Assembly: GCA_945266285.1 (NCBI GenBank) | Contig: CALYOP010000002.1 | Location: 1 to 64,000 of the forward strand | Length of the DNA: 64,000 nucleotides | Reading direction: 5' to 3' | From: an uncultured Commensalibacter sp. | GTDB taxonomy: Bacteria; Pseudomonadota; Alphaproteobacteria; Acetobacterales; Acetobacteraceae | Shown here: positions 18,248-27,368 of the stretch, one piece after another | How the letters are laid out: every line of letters starts with the position of its first letter | Position numbering within the stretch: the first letter of the stretch is position 1 | Translations under genes and position numbers: made by a program | The notes under the pieces: generated by a model | Database searches by the model: none | What the model was told of the DNA's origin: nothing | Seen by the model: only the letters and a program-made list of their open reading frames with translations

Positions 18248-19540
18248 ATGCAACAGGATTACAAAGTAAAAGATATCGGTTTGGCCGATTGGGGCCGAAA
18301 AGAAATCTCAATTGCTGAAGGTGAAATGCCGGGTTTAATGGCGCTTCGTGAAGAATATGGCCCAAAGAAAATTCTTAAAGGCGCACGAATCGCGGGTTGT
18401 TTACATATGACCATACAAACCGCTGTTTTAATTGAAACGCTTATCGAACTTGGGGCTACCGTTCGCTGGTCTTCTTGCAATATTTTCTCAACACAAGATC
18501 ATGCCGCTGCTGCAATGGCTGAAAGAAATATTCCAGTATTTGCATGGAAAGGTATGAATGAAGAAGAGTTTTACTGGTGCATTGAACAAACCATTCACGG
18601 TCCCGATGGTTGGGAACCGAATATGATTTTAGATGACGGTGGAGATCTTACGCTACTGATGCATCAAAAATATCCAGAAATGCTTAAAAACATTCGCGGT
18701 TTATCCGAAGAAACCACCACCGGTGTTCATCGTCTTCGTGAAATGGAAAAGAAAGGCGAATTATTGGTTCCTGCTTTCAATGTTAATGATAGCGTTACCA
18801 AATCCAAATTCGATAATCTTTATGGTTGTCGCGAAAGTTTAGTTGATGCTATTCGCCGTGGAACGGATGTCATGATGGCAGGTAAAATTGCCGTTGTTGC
18901 TGGTTTTGGCGATGTCGGTAAAGGTTCTGCTGCTAGCCTAAGAAATGCAGGATGTCGGGTATTAGTCACCGAAGTCGATCCAATCTGTGCTTTACAGGCC
19001 TCAATGGAAGGTTATGAAGTAGTCACTATGGAAGAAGGTGCCCCTCGAGGAGATATTTTTGTAACCTGCACAGGTAACGTCGACGTTATCACTCTTGATC
19101 ACATGCGAGCCATGAAGAATCGTGCCATTGTCTGCAATATTGGGCATTTTGATTCGGAAATTCAGGTCAATGAATTACGTAATTTTGTGTGGGAAAATAT
19201 TAAACCCCAGGTTGATGAAATTGTTTTCCCTGATGGCAAACGTTTGATTCTTTTGTCAGAAGGACGCTTAGTCAATCTTGGAAATGCTACGGGTCATCCT
19301 TCATTCGTTATGTCGGCTTCTTTTACCAACCAAACTTTAGCTCAAATCGAATTATGGGCAGCTGAACCTGGAAAATATCAACCCAAAGTTTACACACTTC
19401 CTAAATTCCTTGATGAAAAAGTTGCGGCACTACATTTGAAAAAAGTTGGAGCCACTTTGTCAAAAATGTCTGAAAAACAAGCACAATATATTGGGGTTGA
19501 AGTCAACGGACCTTTCAAACCCGATACATACCGTTATTAA
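18248..19540 (+). CDS. ahcY: Adenosylhomocysteinase
   Basis: Cleaves S-adenosylhomocysteine to homocysteine and adenosine, recycling the product of methyl transfer. The 430 residues carry the substrate-domain motifs [20 protein letters not shown] and [15 protein letters not shown], the NAD motif [11 protein letters not shown], and the C-terminal KPDTYRY that closes the neighbouring subunit's NAD site. An AGGGGA lies somewhat far (12 bases) from the ATG. The 140-base leader after radA holds no riboswitch I can recognise. It stands alone with its own terminator. Confidence 0.97.
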   Translation: MQQDYKVKDIGLADWGRKEISIAEGEMPGLMALREEYGPKKILKGARIAGCLHMTIQTAVLIETLIELGATVRWSSCNIFSTQDHAAAAMAERNIPVFAWKGMNEEEFYWCIEQTIHGPDGWEPNMILDDGGDLTLLMHQKYPEMLKNIRGLSEETTTGVHRLREMEKKGELLVPAFNVNDSVTKSKFDNLYGCRESLVDAIRRGTDVMMAGKIAVVAGFGDVGKGSAASLRNAGCRVLVTEVDPICALQASMEGYEVVTMEEGAPRGDIFVTCTGNVDVITLDHMRAMKNRAIVCNIGHFDSEIQVNELRNFVWENIKPQVDEIVFPDGKRLILLSEGRLVNLGNATGHPSFVMSASFTNQTLAQIELWAAEPGKYQPKVYTLPKFLDEKVAALHLKKVGATLSKMSEKQAQYIGVEVNGPFKPDTYRY

Positions 19541-19553
19541 TTGATAAATATAG

Positions 19554-19582
19554 ACCACTTCATTTCAATCAAATGAAGTGGT
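19554..19582 (+). terminator. ahcY terminator hairpin
   Basis: Perfect 12-base-pair stem (ACCACTTCATTT / AAATGAAGTGGT) around CAATC, 13 bases after the ahcY stop. The T tract after it is short (ATTCTTA). Confidence 0.75.
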
Positions 19583-20070
19583 ATTCTTAGCGAATACTAT
19601 CCTAATTTTTTACTTTTTCATATTCTATCAAGAAATTACAAATAAAAATCCATATCAGCATTAATTATTGATAATGAAAATTTTTGATAACAATAAACAC
19701 ATATAAATATATGTTGTATATTAAAAATATCGAATTGAATATTTATATTATATATTGTAAATAAATTTCTTAAGAAAACAATTCAACGTATAAGAAATAC
19801 CATTAAATTCTATTATAAAAATCACTTATAATTCATATAATATTTTTATGTTTATCATCAAAAATCTAATTATTAATGCTAATTTATATAATATTCAATA
19901 AATTATAAGCTTGTTTATTTTATTCAATCACCAAAAATAGCTCAATCTCATGGATAATTTTTAATCGGAATAAATATTTATCTCCAATTCCCTTATTTCG
20001 CTGCCAAGGAAACTATTCTGCGGTTTTCCTTCTTATAATTAATAATAAGTTTTTTCCAGGAGATTATTCC
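19583..20070. other. Extremely AT-rich intergenic region
   Basis: About 490 bases between ahcY and the DUF3597 gene, composed mostly of A and T with many TATATT/AATATT steps from about 19660 to 19920. I see no open frame, tRNA or terminator in it. Near its end a loose inverted repeat (AAGGAAAC ... GTTTTCCTT, about 20008-20032) stands before CTTATAATT, a possible -10 element for the downstream gene. Confidence 0.5.
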
Positions 20071-20466
20071 ATGAGTATTCTATCAACAATCAAAGATAAA
20101 ATCTTTGGTATCGCCTCAGCTGCAACGGCCCATAATTCATCGCAAGCATCGCAACAATCGCCTCAGAATTCTGCAACTTCCTCCACATCAACACAAGGTC
20201 AAAATTCAGGAGGAGGTCCCGTAGATGTTATGGCGCTTCTTGCATCAAAACCAAATGCCAGTTCTCTAAATTGGCGCGAATCAATCGTTGATCTATTAAA
20301 GCTGCTCGGTATGGACAGTTCACTTGATGCACGGAAAAACCTTGCGAAAGAACTTGGATACACAGAAAGTACAGAAGATTCAGCAGCAATGAATAATTGG
20401 TTAATTAAAGCTGTAATGAAAAAACTTTCTGAAAATAGCGGGCATATGCCTGAAAATCTCAAATAA
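20071..20466 (+). CDS. DUF3597 domain-containing protein
   Basis: 131-residue cytosolic protein of the DUF3597 family, common in Acetobacteraceae and without known function. It begins with SILSTIKDKIFG, followed by a Ser/Gln/Thr-rich low-complexity linker (about 20-50). The conserved domain then starts: VDVMALLASK, LNWRESIVDLLKLLGMDSSLDARKNLAKELGY and AAMNNWLIKAVMKKL. The ATG follows CCAGGAGATTATTCC. A terminator follows, so it is a single-gene unit. Confidence 0.88.
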   Translation: MSILSTIKDKIFGIASAATAHNSSQASQQSPQNSATSSTSTQGQNSGGGPVDVMALLASKPNASSLNWRESIVDLLKLLGMDSSLDARKNLAKELGYTESTEDSAAMNNWLIKAVMKKLSENSGHMPENLK

Positions 20467-20483
20467 TAAATGAATATTTCATT

Positions 20484-20519
20484 CGGAAGATATAATAAAA
20501 TTAAATAATTTATCTTCCG
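20484..20519 (+). terminator. Terminator after the DUF3597 gene
   Basis: CGGAAGATA (20484-20492) pairs with TATCTTCCG (20511-20519) across an AT-rich loop, followed by TTTTATTTTG. Confidence 0.8.
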
Positions 20520-20686
20520 TTTTATTTTGCTTTGTTTACAAGATATTTATAGCCTCACAATTGTGTGATTTAAATTCATCACATTTTTTTTAATACGTTA
20601 ACATATATGTTAATACTATTGATTTTGGCTGAACTTCTCACCTAATCTAGATACGACTATATTTTATTTTAACTTAACAAGGTTCA

Positions 20687-22567
20687 TTGGTCGTGTCAAT
20701 GCAAAAATATTATCAGTACAAATCATTTTTATCATCCGCTATTCGACAAAGTGTGCCTTCATCTTATTTTTATAATTTATTTCGTATTTTTCCTTTAGCG
20801 ATTGCTTTAAGCAGTTTCACAACGCCAGCATTCGCTGATAAAGCAGAACGACAAGAAATCGAAGCATTAAAAGCCCAATTAAAACAACTTGAAGCCCATA
20901 TTCAATCGCTGGAAAATCGGCAGAATAAAGGGAATACTTCGACAAAAACGCGTTCGAAACGTAAAACCTATACACAAAAGTCAAATCAATTTCAGGCAAC
21001 ACATTATTCAGACAATAACCGTGTCAGTAATTCAAGGAAAACTGTGGATCCAAGTAATCTAATCCCTTCTGGACAGAATGATCTGGTTACTTCCGCAAGC
21101 AACCCCAATGACAGTTTTGTCAAAGATAATACGCCACCCCATCCACACACGTTAAGCTTGGATTCATCAAGCCCATTAGCAATTACGCAAACAAACGTGC
21201 AAAATTTACCACCTATTTTTACAATTGGAGGAATATCGGTAAAAATTGGCGGATTTGTGGAGATGACCAATATTTATCGTGATAAAAATATGGTCAGTGG
21301 TCCGCTTACTTTATGGAATAAGTTCCCTTACAAAAACGATCCTAATTCAAGAATTGATGAAGATCGCTTTAGTGCCCAAAATACGCGTCTAAGTACTTTA
21401 TTAGAAGGGCATCCTGATAAACGTATTGGTTTACAAGCTTATGTTGAATCCGATTTTGTAAGTGCTGGAACCACATCCAACAGTATTTCGATTAGTGGTT
21501 ACACCCCTCGTTTACGTCAAGGTTATTTTGAATTAGATGATAGCGAATATGGATTACACTTCGTAGGTGGTCAGGCTTGGAGTCTGGTTACAAATTATTC
21601 AAAAGGATTGCTCCCAAGAAATGAGCAATTACCTCCTGTTATGGATAATAACCAAATTCCAGGTGTTCCTTTTACCCGTTCGGCCCAGTTTCGTTTCGTA
21701 AAAGATTGGAATAAAAAATATTGGCTAGGACTTTCTTTCGAAAATCCTGAACATACAGCAGATTTCTCTGATACGGTTGTATCCGGTGGTACATTACCTA
21801 TTGCTTTTGGTCGTACTAAAGGGGCTACTATTATTTTCAATAATAATGGATCGGGTTCCTTAAACCCTAATGCCAAATATAGCTTAAGCTCAGTTCCAGA
21901 TATCGTTACCAAAGCTGCAGTCGATACCTCTTTTGGTCACTATGAAATATTTGGACTAGCACGCTGGTTCCGCACGCAATCAGCAACAGATGGTAGCAAA
22001 AACACTACCAATAATAGCAAAATGGGTGGAGGAATAGGTGCCAATGCCTTAGTTCCTGCTTATAAAAAATTCGTACAATTAAGTGGAAGTATTTTTGCTG
22101 GACAAGGAATTGGACGTTATGATGCGATTCAAATCCCTGATATTACTTTTACTGGTGATGGAAAACCGACGCCTGTTCCTGAATTAATCGCAAATATGGG
22201 CCTTCTCACACATCCCAGAAGCGATTTATTAATTTACACCTATGGAAGTGTCGATGCAGCAGGACGCCGTACTTATCTTGGTGCAGATGGTAAAGAACAT
22301 GGCTATGGTGCACGATCAAATAACCTGTCTGGCTGTGGTATCGAATTTGGAATCTGTAACGCACAAACCAAAACTTTGGCCGCTTATACACTTGGTGGGT
22401 GGTGGCATGCCTTAGATGGTAGCTATGGCAATGTGTTAACAGGATTTCAATATACCTACATCCGTAAATTTGCTTTCAAAGGCAATAATGGTTACGGAAA
22501 CTCCCTTAACCCAGCAACAAATGGAAATACCATCTATCTCTCTGTTCGTTATTTCCCATTCCAATAA
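20687..22567 (+). CDS. DcaP-like trimeric outer-membrane porin
   Basis: Large secreted beta-barrel protein (626 residues). A Sec signal ends at TTPAFA (about residue 50). A short coiled coil follows (RQEIEALKAQLKQLEAHIQSLENRQ region, about 53-80), then a Ser/Asn/Pro-rich linker to about 175. The barrel starts with ISVKIGGFVEMTNIYRD and runs in alternating strands to RYFPFQ. This order of signal, coiled coil and barrel is that of DcaP-like porins, which pass small anions and organic acids. The start is uncertain among TTG 20687, GTG 20693 and ATG 20699; AAGG at 20679-20682 fits GTG best. The substrate is not known. Confidence 0.75.
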   Translation: MVVSMQKYYQYKSFLSSAIRQSVPSSYFYNLFRIFPLAIALSSFTTPAFADKAERQEIEALKAQLKQLEAHIQSLENRQNKGNTSTKTRSKRKTYTQKSNQFQATHYSDNNRVSNSRKTVDPSNLIPSGQNDLVTSASNPNDSFVKDNTPPHPHTLSLDSSSPLAITQTNVQNLPPIFTIGGISVKIGGFVEMTNIYRDKNMVSGPLTLWNKFPYKNDPNSRIDEDRFSAQNTRLSTLLEGHPDKRIGLQAYVESDFVSAGTTSNSISISGYTPRLRQGYFELDDSEYGLHFVGGQAWSLVTNYSKGLLPRNEQLPPVMDNNQIPGVPFTRSAQFRFVKDWNKKYWLGLSFENPEHTADFSDTVVSGGTLPIAFGRTKGATIIFNNNGSGSLNPNAKYSLSSVPDIVTKAAVDTSFGHYEIFGLARWFRTQSATDGSKNTTNNSKMGGGIGANALVPAYKKFVQLSGSIFAGQGIGRYDAIQIPDITFTGDGKPTPVPELIANMGLLTHPRSDLLIYTYGSVDAAGRRTYLGADGKEHGYGARSNNLSGCGIEFGICNAQTKTLAAYTLGGWWHALDGSYGNVLTGFQYTYIRKFAFKGNNGYGNSLNPATNGNTIYLSVRYFPFQ

Positions 22568-22586
22568 TAACTTTCTTTTTTTATAA

Positions 22587-22615
22587 AACATGTACACTTA
22601 ATCAGTGTGCATGTT
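22587..22615. terminator. Shared bidirectional terminator of porin and SGNH gene
   Basis: AACATGTACAC pairs with GTGTGCATGTT (one G-T pair) around a seven-base loop, with TTTTTT on the plus side and TTTTATAA on the minus side. The right half lies inside the last codons of the convergent SGNH-type gene (stop at 22602). Confidence 0.78.
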
Positions 22616-23657
22616 TTTTATTTGAATCAAATCCTAAAATTCTACTTTGATTTTGGGGTAAGGGTTGATGATGTAAACTGGCTTCAATCAAACCTATCAT
22701 CACCTTATCCGCGATAAAATTCCTATAATGAATAGGATCCCAGAAATTCGAACGCTGCGATGTAATTGGGCTTTGCTGCGCAAAATCAATTGCTATTGCA
22801 TTCGGGTAATCTTGAATAATTTTGGTAATATCCGCCTTACAAGCCTGCCATTTCATATTCGTCCACCCCCCTTCTTTTCCGAAGAACTCTGCTGAAAAAG
22901 GTGGGATCCAAACAATTTTTAAAGTGTTTGTTGGAAGCATTTTCAACATAAATACTAATCGCCGCAAAGCCGGTTGATCAAGAGATCTTCCATTAGGAGG
23001 GCTAGAATCTGTAGGCCACCACTCACGAAATACTTTATTAACAACCTTAGGGTTATAAGCATAATCAACAGGAAGTAAGGTCGTATATCCATCCGACCCA
23101 TAACGTTGTTTTTTCAAGCCAATTAGCCAAAGAAATTGATTGCTTGCTTCTTGCAACGCATATAAATCAGCCATATGCAAGTAACCTTTCCAAAGTGACC
23201 CTTCATACATCCAATAGGGAAAAGGTCTATTTGGACCATTGATATCCTGAAAACACCAAGTAAAATCGATATCAAATGTAACCACTTTTGGCTGTGGATG
23301 ATGACGAAGAAACAAGGAAAAGATTTTTTCTTGTTCCCATGGACTCGCCGTATTCATGGATAAATTAACAAATCGTGCCCCAAAAGGGCCATTCATAAAT
23401 TGCGGACGTAACAAACGGCTTGTTGAAGTACCAATCATCGCTGAATCAAAGCGATCACTCATGGCTAACGCCGGCATACTATAACGAGCATTCGTAGAAA
23501 TTGGTATTCGATTGAATGGTGGCGATGCTGGAAGGATGTTCCACGGATCAATAATAACAATAAATAACCAAATTGCTAAACCGCAACCGAACATGACGCC
23601 TATAAAAATCATGGCAAATCGACGCCATTGACTAGAACCGGAAGTAAATAAAGGCAT
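22602..23657 (-). CDS. SGNH/AlgX-DltD-like membrane-anchored protein, MBOAT partner
   Basis: 351-residue protein with one N-terminal membrane helix (FIGVMFGCGLAIWLFIVII) and a periplasmic domain. GTSTSRLL holds the candidate nucleophile Ser of an SGNH-type fold, and WDPIHYRNF near the C terminus supplies the Asp-x-x-His pair. This matches DltD/AlgJ-like partners that pass acyl groups received from an MBOAT protein to a glycan. The ATG at 23657 (GGGGGA upstream) is preferred over a TTG at 23675. It overlaps the end of the MBOAT gene by 26 bases, which supports co-translation and a shared task. The acceptor polymer is not known. Confidence 0.65.
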   Translation of the reverse strand: MPLFTSGSSQWRRFAMIFIGVMFGCGLAIWLFIVIIDPWNILPASPPFNRIPISTNARYSMPALAMSDRFDSAMIGTSTSRLLRPQFMNGPFGARFVNLSMNTASPWEQEKIFSLFLRHHPQPKVVTFDIDFTWCFQDINGPNRPFPYWMYEGSLWKGYLHMADLYALQEASNQFLWLIGLKKQRYGSDGYTTLLPVDYAYNPKVVNKVFREWWPTDSSPPNGRSLDQPALRRLVFMLKMLPTNTLKIVWIPPFSAEFFGKEGGWTNMKWQACKADITKIIQDYPNAIAIDFAQQSPITSQRSNFWDPIHYRNFIADKVMIGLIEASLHHQPLPQNQSRILGFDSNKKHAH

Positions 23658-25008
23658 CTGGAATGCGTCCCCCAACTAATAATAGGAAGAAAACAGCGAT
23701 AACTCCTCCAATGACGGCAATCCAGACCGAAGGCCGTAAATAACGGTTAATAAGAATTTGGCTAGCAGGACATAATAAAACCAATAGGATTCCTACCCAA
23801 AATTCAAAACTATGTTTGAATGTGACACTGCCTGTGCCGTATAATCCGATCATTGACTGCCAAATATGAACTGCACTGTTAAAATCAGATGCACGAAAAA
23901 TAACCCAAGTGAAAATCAGAAATAATAAAGTTAAAAACCAACCTAAAAAAGATGGAAGTTTTAAATTTGTTCTTTTCCAAAAATGATTTACAACCAAACC
24001 ACTTCCATGTAATCCTCCCCAAGCAATAAAAGTCCAACCGGCTCCATGCCATAGCCCTGCAAGCAACATCGTCAACATTAAATTAGTTGCTTCTCTTGTT
24101 GAACTACAACGATTTCCTCCGAGGGGTATATAAAGATAATCCCTAAAAAAACGTGACAAAGTCATATGCCAACGACGCCAAAATTCTTGTAAATTGTGGG
24201 ATTGATATGGTGCGTTGAAATTAAAAGGTAAGCGCAAACCAAATAATAAAGCTATGCCAATTGCCATATCGGAATAGCCCGAAAAATCAAAAAAGATTTG
24301 TAAACTATAGGAAATCGCTGCTACCCAAGCCTGCCCCCAATTCAACATTTGGCCATTGGAAACTTGATCAAATAATGGGTTACAAATCATACCCAAACTT
24401 TCGGCAATGCCGGCTTTTTTGACCAGACCAATAACGATAAAGCAAAGTCCTTTAGAAATATTTTCCCAAAAATAAGCACCCTTTGGATTATTTTCAAATT
24501 GCGGAATAATTTCATTATGCCGTACCAAAGGTCCTGAAATTAACTGAGGAAAAAACGTAACAAATTCAAAGAAATCTAGGACATTATAAATATTTTTAGC
24601 ACCACGGCTCAAATCAACCAGATAAGATATCTTTTGGAAAACAAAAAAAGAAATCCCTAAAGGAAGAACAATTTGCCAAGCAACATGCTGTCTTCCCCAT
24701 AATGCTTCGATATTTTCAGCAAAAAAATTGGCATATTTAAAAAACCCTAGCATAGCTAAGTTGATTATAATGCCAATAACCAGCCATAACTTCTGTTTTG
24801 TTCGTCCAAATTGATAGGCTAGAAGCCAATTCAACAAAGTAAGCAAAAATAGAAAAGGAACAAAACGCCAGTTCCAAATCCCATAAAAAACAAAAGATGC
24901 GCCGATAAGAACAAGCTGTCGCAATGGTCGAATTTTTGCACAACTATAAAATAGCAGCAAAACAATCGGCAAAAATACAAGCAGAAATGGCTGAGTACTA
25001 AAAAGCAT
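23632..25008 (-). CDS. MBOAT family O-acyltransferase (AlgI/DltB-like)
   Basis: 458-residue polytopic inner-membrane acyltransferase. The AlgI/DltB signature is clear: FDFSGYSDMAIGIALLFG, EFWRRWHMTLSRFFRDYLYIPLGGNR, then LWHGAGWTFIAWGGLHG with the invariant His. Proteins of this family move acetyl or other acyl groups across the membrane for O-acylation of a surface polymer. It lies 14 bases after thiM and overlaps the SGNH-type gene, its probable partner. A glycan such as exopolysaccharide or O-antigen is a likely acceptor, given ugd and the methyltransferase in the same region, but this is inference. Confidence 0.88.
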   Translation of the reverse strand: MLFSTQPFLLVFLPIVLLLFYSCAKIRPLRQLVLIGASFVFYGIWNWRFVPFLFLLTLLNWLLAYQFGRTKQKLWLVIGIIINLAMLGFFKYANFFAENIEALWGRQHVAWQIVLPLGISFFVFQKISYLVDLSRGAKNIYNVLDFFEFVTFFPQLISGPLVRHNEIIPQFENNPKGAYFWENISKGLCFIVIGLVKKAGIAESLGMICNPLFDQVSNGQMLNWGQAWVAAISYSLQIFFDFSGYSDMAIGIALLFGLRLPFNFNAPYQSHNLQEFWRRWHMTLSRFFRDYLYIPLGGNRCSSTREATNLMLTMLLAGLWHGAGWTFIAWGGLHGSGLVVNHFWKRTNLKLPSFLGWFLTLLFLIFTWVIFRASDFNSAVHIWQSMIGLYGTGSVTFKHSFEFWVGILLVLLCPASQILINRYLRPSVWIAVIGGVIAVFFLLLVGGRIPDAFIYFRF

Positions 25009-25022
25009 GAAGCGATTAAAGA

Positions 25023-25841
25023 TTACTGAATCGGTTCGATCTTTGATGCATGCAATAAAGTTGCTTCATCCATTTGGTAAAGTTCATCTAATATTGCAAC
25101 GCATAACGACCCAGGACCTTTGACCTGTTTCGCTGCTCGCTCGCCAGCAACACCCAATAGCACCATAGCATGAACAGCTGCTGCAATCTTACTTTGTTGA
25201 ACAGCCAAACAAGCAGCCGTAATAGCCGTTGCACTGCATCCTAAACCGGTAACATATGGCATCATAGCATCACCATTATGAATAGCCACAACCTGTTTAC
25301 CGTCAGTTACATAATCTGTCTTTCCGCTAATGGAAACTATAGACTGGCTATATTGCGCTAAAGATTGCGCCGCAAGCAAAGCTTCATCTGATCGTGCAAG
25401 ACTATCGACCCCTCTTCCACCCATCAGAGGATGACGATGAACCATCGCATTAAGCCCTATAATCTCCGAAGGGTTTCCTCGAATGACACTTGGATGATAA
25501 GCCAACAAATCCAGAGCAACATGGGAACGATAAGAAATTGCACCGATACCGACGGGATCCATCACCCATGGTATATGATGGTTATCTGCCATCTTTGCTG
25601 CCAATTTCATTGATTCAGCTTGAAAATGAGTAATTGTTCCCAAGTTAATCACCAAAGCATTTGCTTTGATAACAAATTCTTCGACTTCTTCTCGAGCATT
25701 CACCATTGCCGGAGACGCGCCAAGTGCCAATAGCATATTCGCTGTAATCTGTGTTACAACCACATTGGTAATATTATGAATTAAAGGAACTTTTTCCCGA
25801 ATCCGTTTCCGCGTTAATGCAACATCTTTGGGTGAAAACAC
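25023..25841 (-). CDS. thiM: Hydroxyethylthiazole kinase
   Basis: Salvage enzyme of thiamine synthesis that phosphorylates 4-methyl-5-hydroxyethylthiazole. The 272 residues show PLIHNITNVVVTQITANMLLALGASPAM at the start, WVMDPVGIGA, NPSEI and the C-terminal anion hole region VTGLGCSATAITAACLA with the catalytic Cys. The start is GTG with AAAGGGA upstream. No other thi gene and no TPP riboswitch is seen; it is embedded between membrane glycan genes and would be expressed with them. Confidence 0.95.
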   Translation of the reverse strand: MFSPKDVALTRKRIREKVPLIHNITNVVVTQITANMLLALGASPAMVNAREEVEEFVIKANALVINLGTITHFQAESMKLAAKMADNHHIPWVMDPVGIGAISYRSHVALDLLAYHPSVIRGNPSEIIGLNAMVHRHPLMGGRGVDSLARSDEALLAAQSLAQYSQSIVSISGKTDYVTDGKQVVAIHNGDAMMPYVTGLGCSATAITAACLAVQQSKIAAAVHAMVLLGVAGERAAKQVKGPGSLCVAILDELYQMDEATLLHASKIEPIQ

Positions 25842-25863
25842 AGATTTCCCTTTCTTGAAAATA

Positions 25864-27273
25864 TCAATCAGAGGCTATATTTTTAACCCAGATCACATCT
25901 TTGTCAAAAAAATCCAAAAGACCCTTCTGCCATAGCTCATTATGCGATGTCCGTTGAACTTTTTGAGGTATAAAACGGCTAAACCCTGTTGTTATTGGAA
26001 TATTAGGTCCCTGGTATAAAACCATTTCTCGACTATTTTGTTTTGCTGAAGCCCAGCTTTGATGTCTGGCTTCAATAACCATATTATAAGCCCGATATTC
26101 CTGACGAATATCATCATAACGTAGCAGAATCACACTACTTAACACTCCAATAATACAACATAGTCCCAAAGGTATCATTCTTAACGTTATCGGTTGCGGC
26201 AAAGCAAAAATTAAAGAAATCAAAGCAAAAAGCAAAAGAATATGACGGGTTGTATCATGACGTTCACAACAGGACTGCCCAAAATGGTAAAAAGCTGCAA
26301 ATGACGAAAAAAATGCAGCAAACAAAAGACTAGCCGAAACGATCAAGAATACTTGCTTCTGCCGTGTTTTAAGAAATCCAAAAGGACACAAAAAATAAAT
26401 ACCTACGCAGAAAAGCAATAAGAATGCCCATCCGAAAGAAAAATTCATTATCGGTAAATAAAATAATTCGGCTATTTCCTTAAGCCCGGATAATAAACTG
26501 GCTGGAAGATGATTTTGTATTAATGAATCGCTGGCTCCAATTTCTTCTGATTTCTGTAAACGCTCTAAAAATGTAATAAAAAAGACCCCAAAAGCAGCTA
26601 ACCAGGGAAAAGCCAAACTCCAATAAGGTTTTTTAATATAAAAACGCCATAAGCCATAAAAACTGGAGAAACATAAAACAAATGCAGCGCCCATTTCACT
26701 TGCACCTGCTGTTAGACATAAAATGAGTGCTAACCACCCTTTTTTTCCCCGTTCAGCTTGAGGAATCAGTAAAAGCGTCAGAAATATTCCTGATAACGTT
26801 AACAGATAAGCCGCAGAACCAACCGGCCAATAAAATACCTGGGAAATATGATCCATCATCAGCGATAACGCCATCACACTTAGGCACATAATGCTCATTC
26901 GTCCGAAGTGATAGCGCTTTCTATATATCCATATTACCCATAAAGGTAACAGAAAATAGCATCCCCATATAACCGTCATAAATGGCGTTACCAAAGGTGC
27001 TTTTGCCCATATTATGACTTTGCTATAAAGATAAAGAACGATCTCAGAAAATGGTCGAGGGCTCCAAGAAATTATGCGCGATATGAGATCAGCAATCCCT
27101 TGACGTTGGTAAACTCCAAAAATGATATACTCATCGCCATACCAATTCGATAACGGGACTAACCCCGCATAGGCAATAATACATCCCAAAGCCAAAATCC
27201 ACGTCACGATAAAAAGCAAAAGTAATAGAGGATGACGTTTAACGTTAAGAAACCGCATAAGATGTTCGATCAT
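25864..27273 (-). CDS. Polytopic membrane protein, GT-C glycosyltransferase-like
   Basis: 469 residues with about ten to twelve hydrophobic segments. After the first helix the sequence SNWYGDEYIIFGVYQ places an acidic pair in the first outside loop, and a SPRPFSEIVLYLYSK segment follows. This layout resembles GT-C glycosyltransferases that use lipid-linked sugars, but no family signature is decisive. The ATG at 27273 has little ribosome site; another ATG lies five codons later. It is the first of four minus-strand genes with short gaps (GT-C-like, thiM, MBOAT, SGNH). Function is unproven. Confidence 0.5.
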   Translation of the reverse strand: MIEHLMRFLNVKRHPLLLLLFIVTWILALGCIIAYAGLVPLSNWYGDEYIIFGVYQRQGIADLISRIISWSPRPFSEIVLYLYSKVIIWAKAPLVTPFMTVIWGCYFLLPLWVIWIYRKRYHFGRMSIMCLSVMALSLMMDHISQVFYWPVGSAAYLLTLSGIFLTLLLIPQAERGKKGWLALILCLTAGASEMGAAFVLCFSSFYGLWRFYIKKPYWSLAFPWLAAFGVFFITFLERLQKSEEIGASDSLIQNHLPASLLSGLKEIAELFYLPIMNFSFGWAFLLLFCVGIYFLCPFGFLKTRQKQVFLIVSASLLFAAFFSSFAAFYHFGQSCCERHDTTRHILLLFALISLIFALPQPITLRMIPLGLCCIIGVLSSVILLRYDDIRQEYRAYNMVIEARHQSWASAKQNSREMVLYQGPNIPITTGFSRFIPQKVQRTSHNELWQKGLLDFFDKDVIWVKNIASD

Positions 27274-27368
27274 TTAAAGAAATTTAAAACTATTCAAGGG
27301 GATCGAATATCATCATTATAGCAAGCTTAACAATCTGTCGATAATCCTTATCGCATTTACAAAATGCA

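Noticed and set aside
25842..25900. TPP riboswitch before thiM
   Set aside because: Only 22 bases separate thiM from the upstream gene, and no CUGAGA-type core is present.
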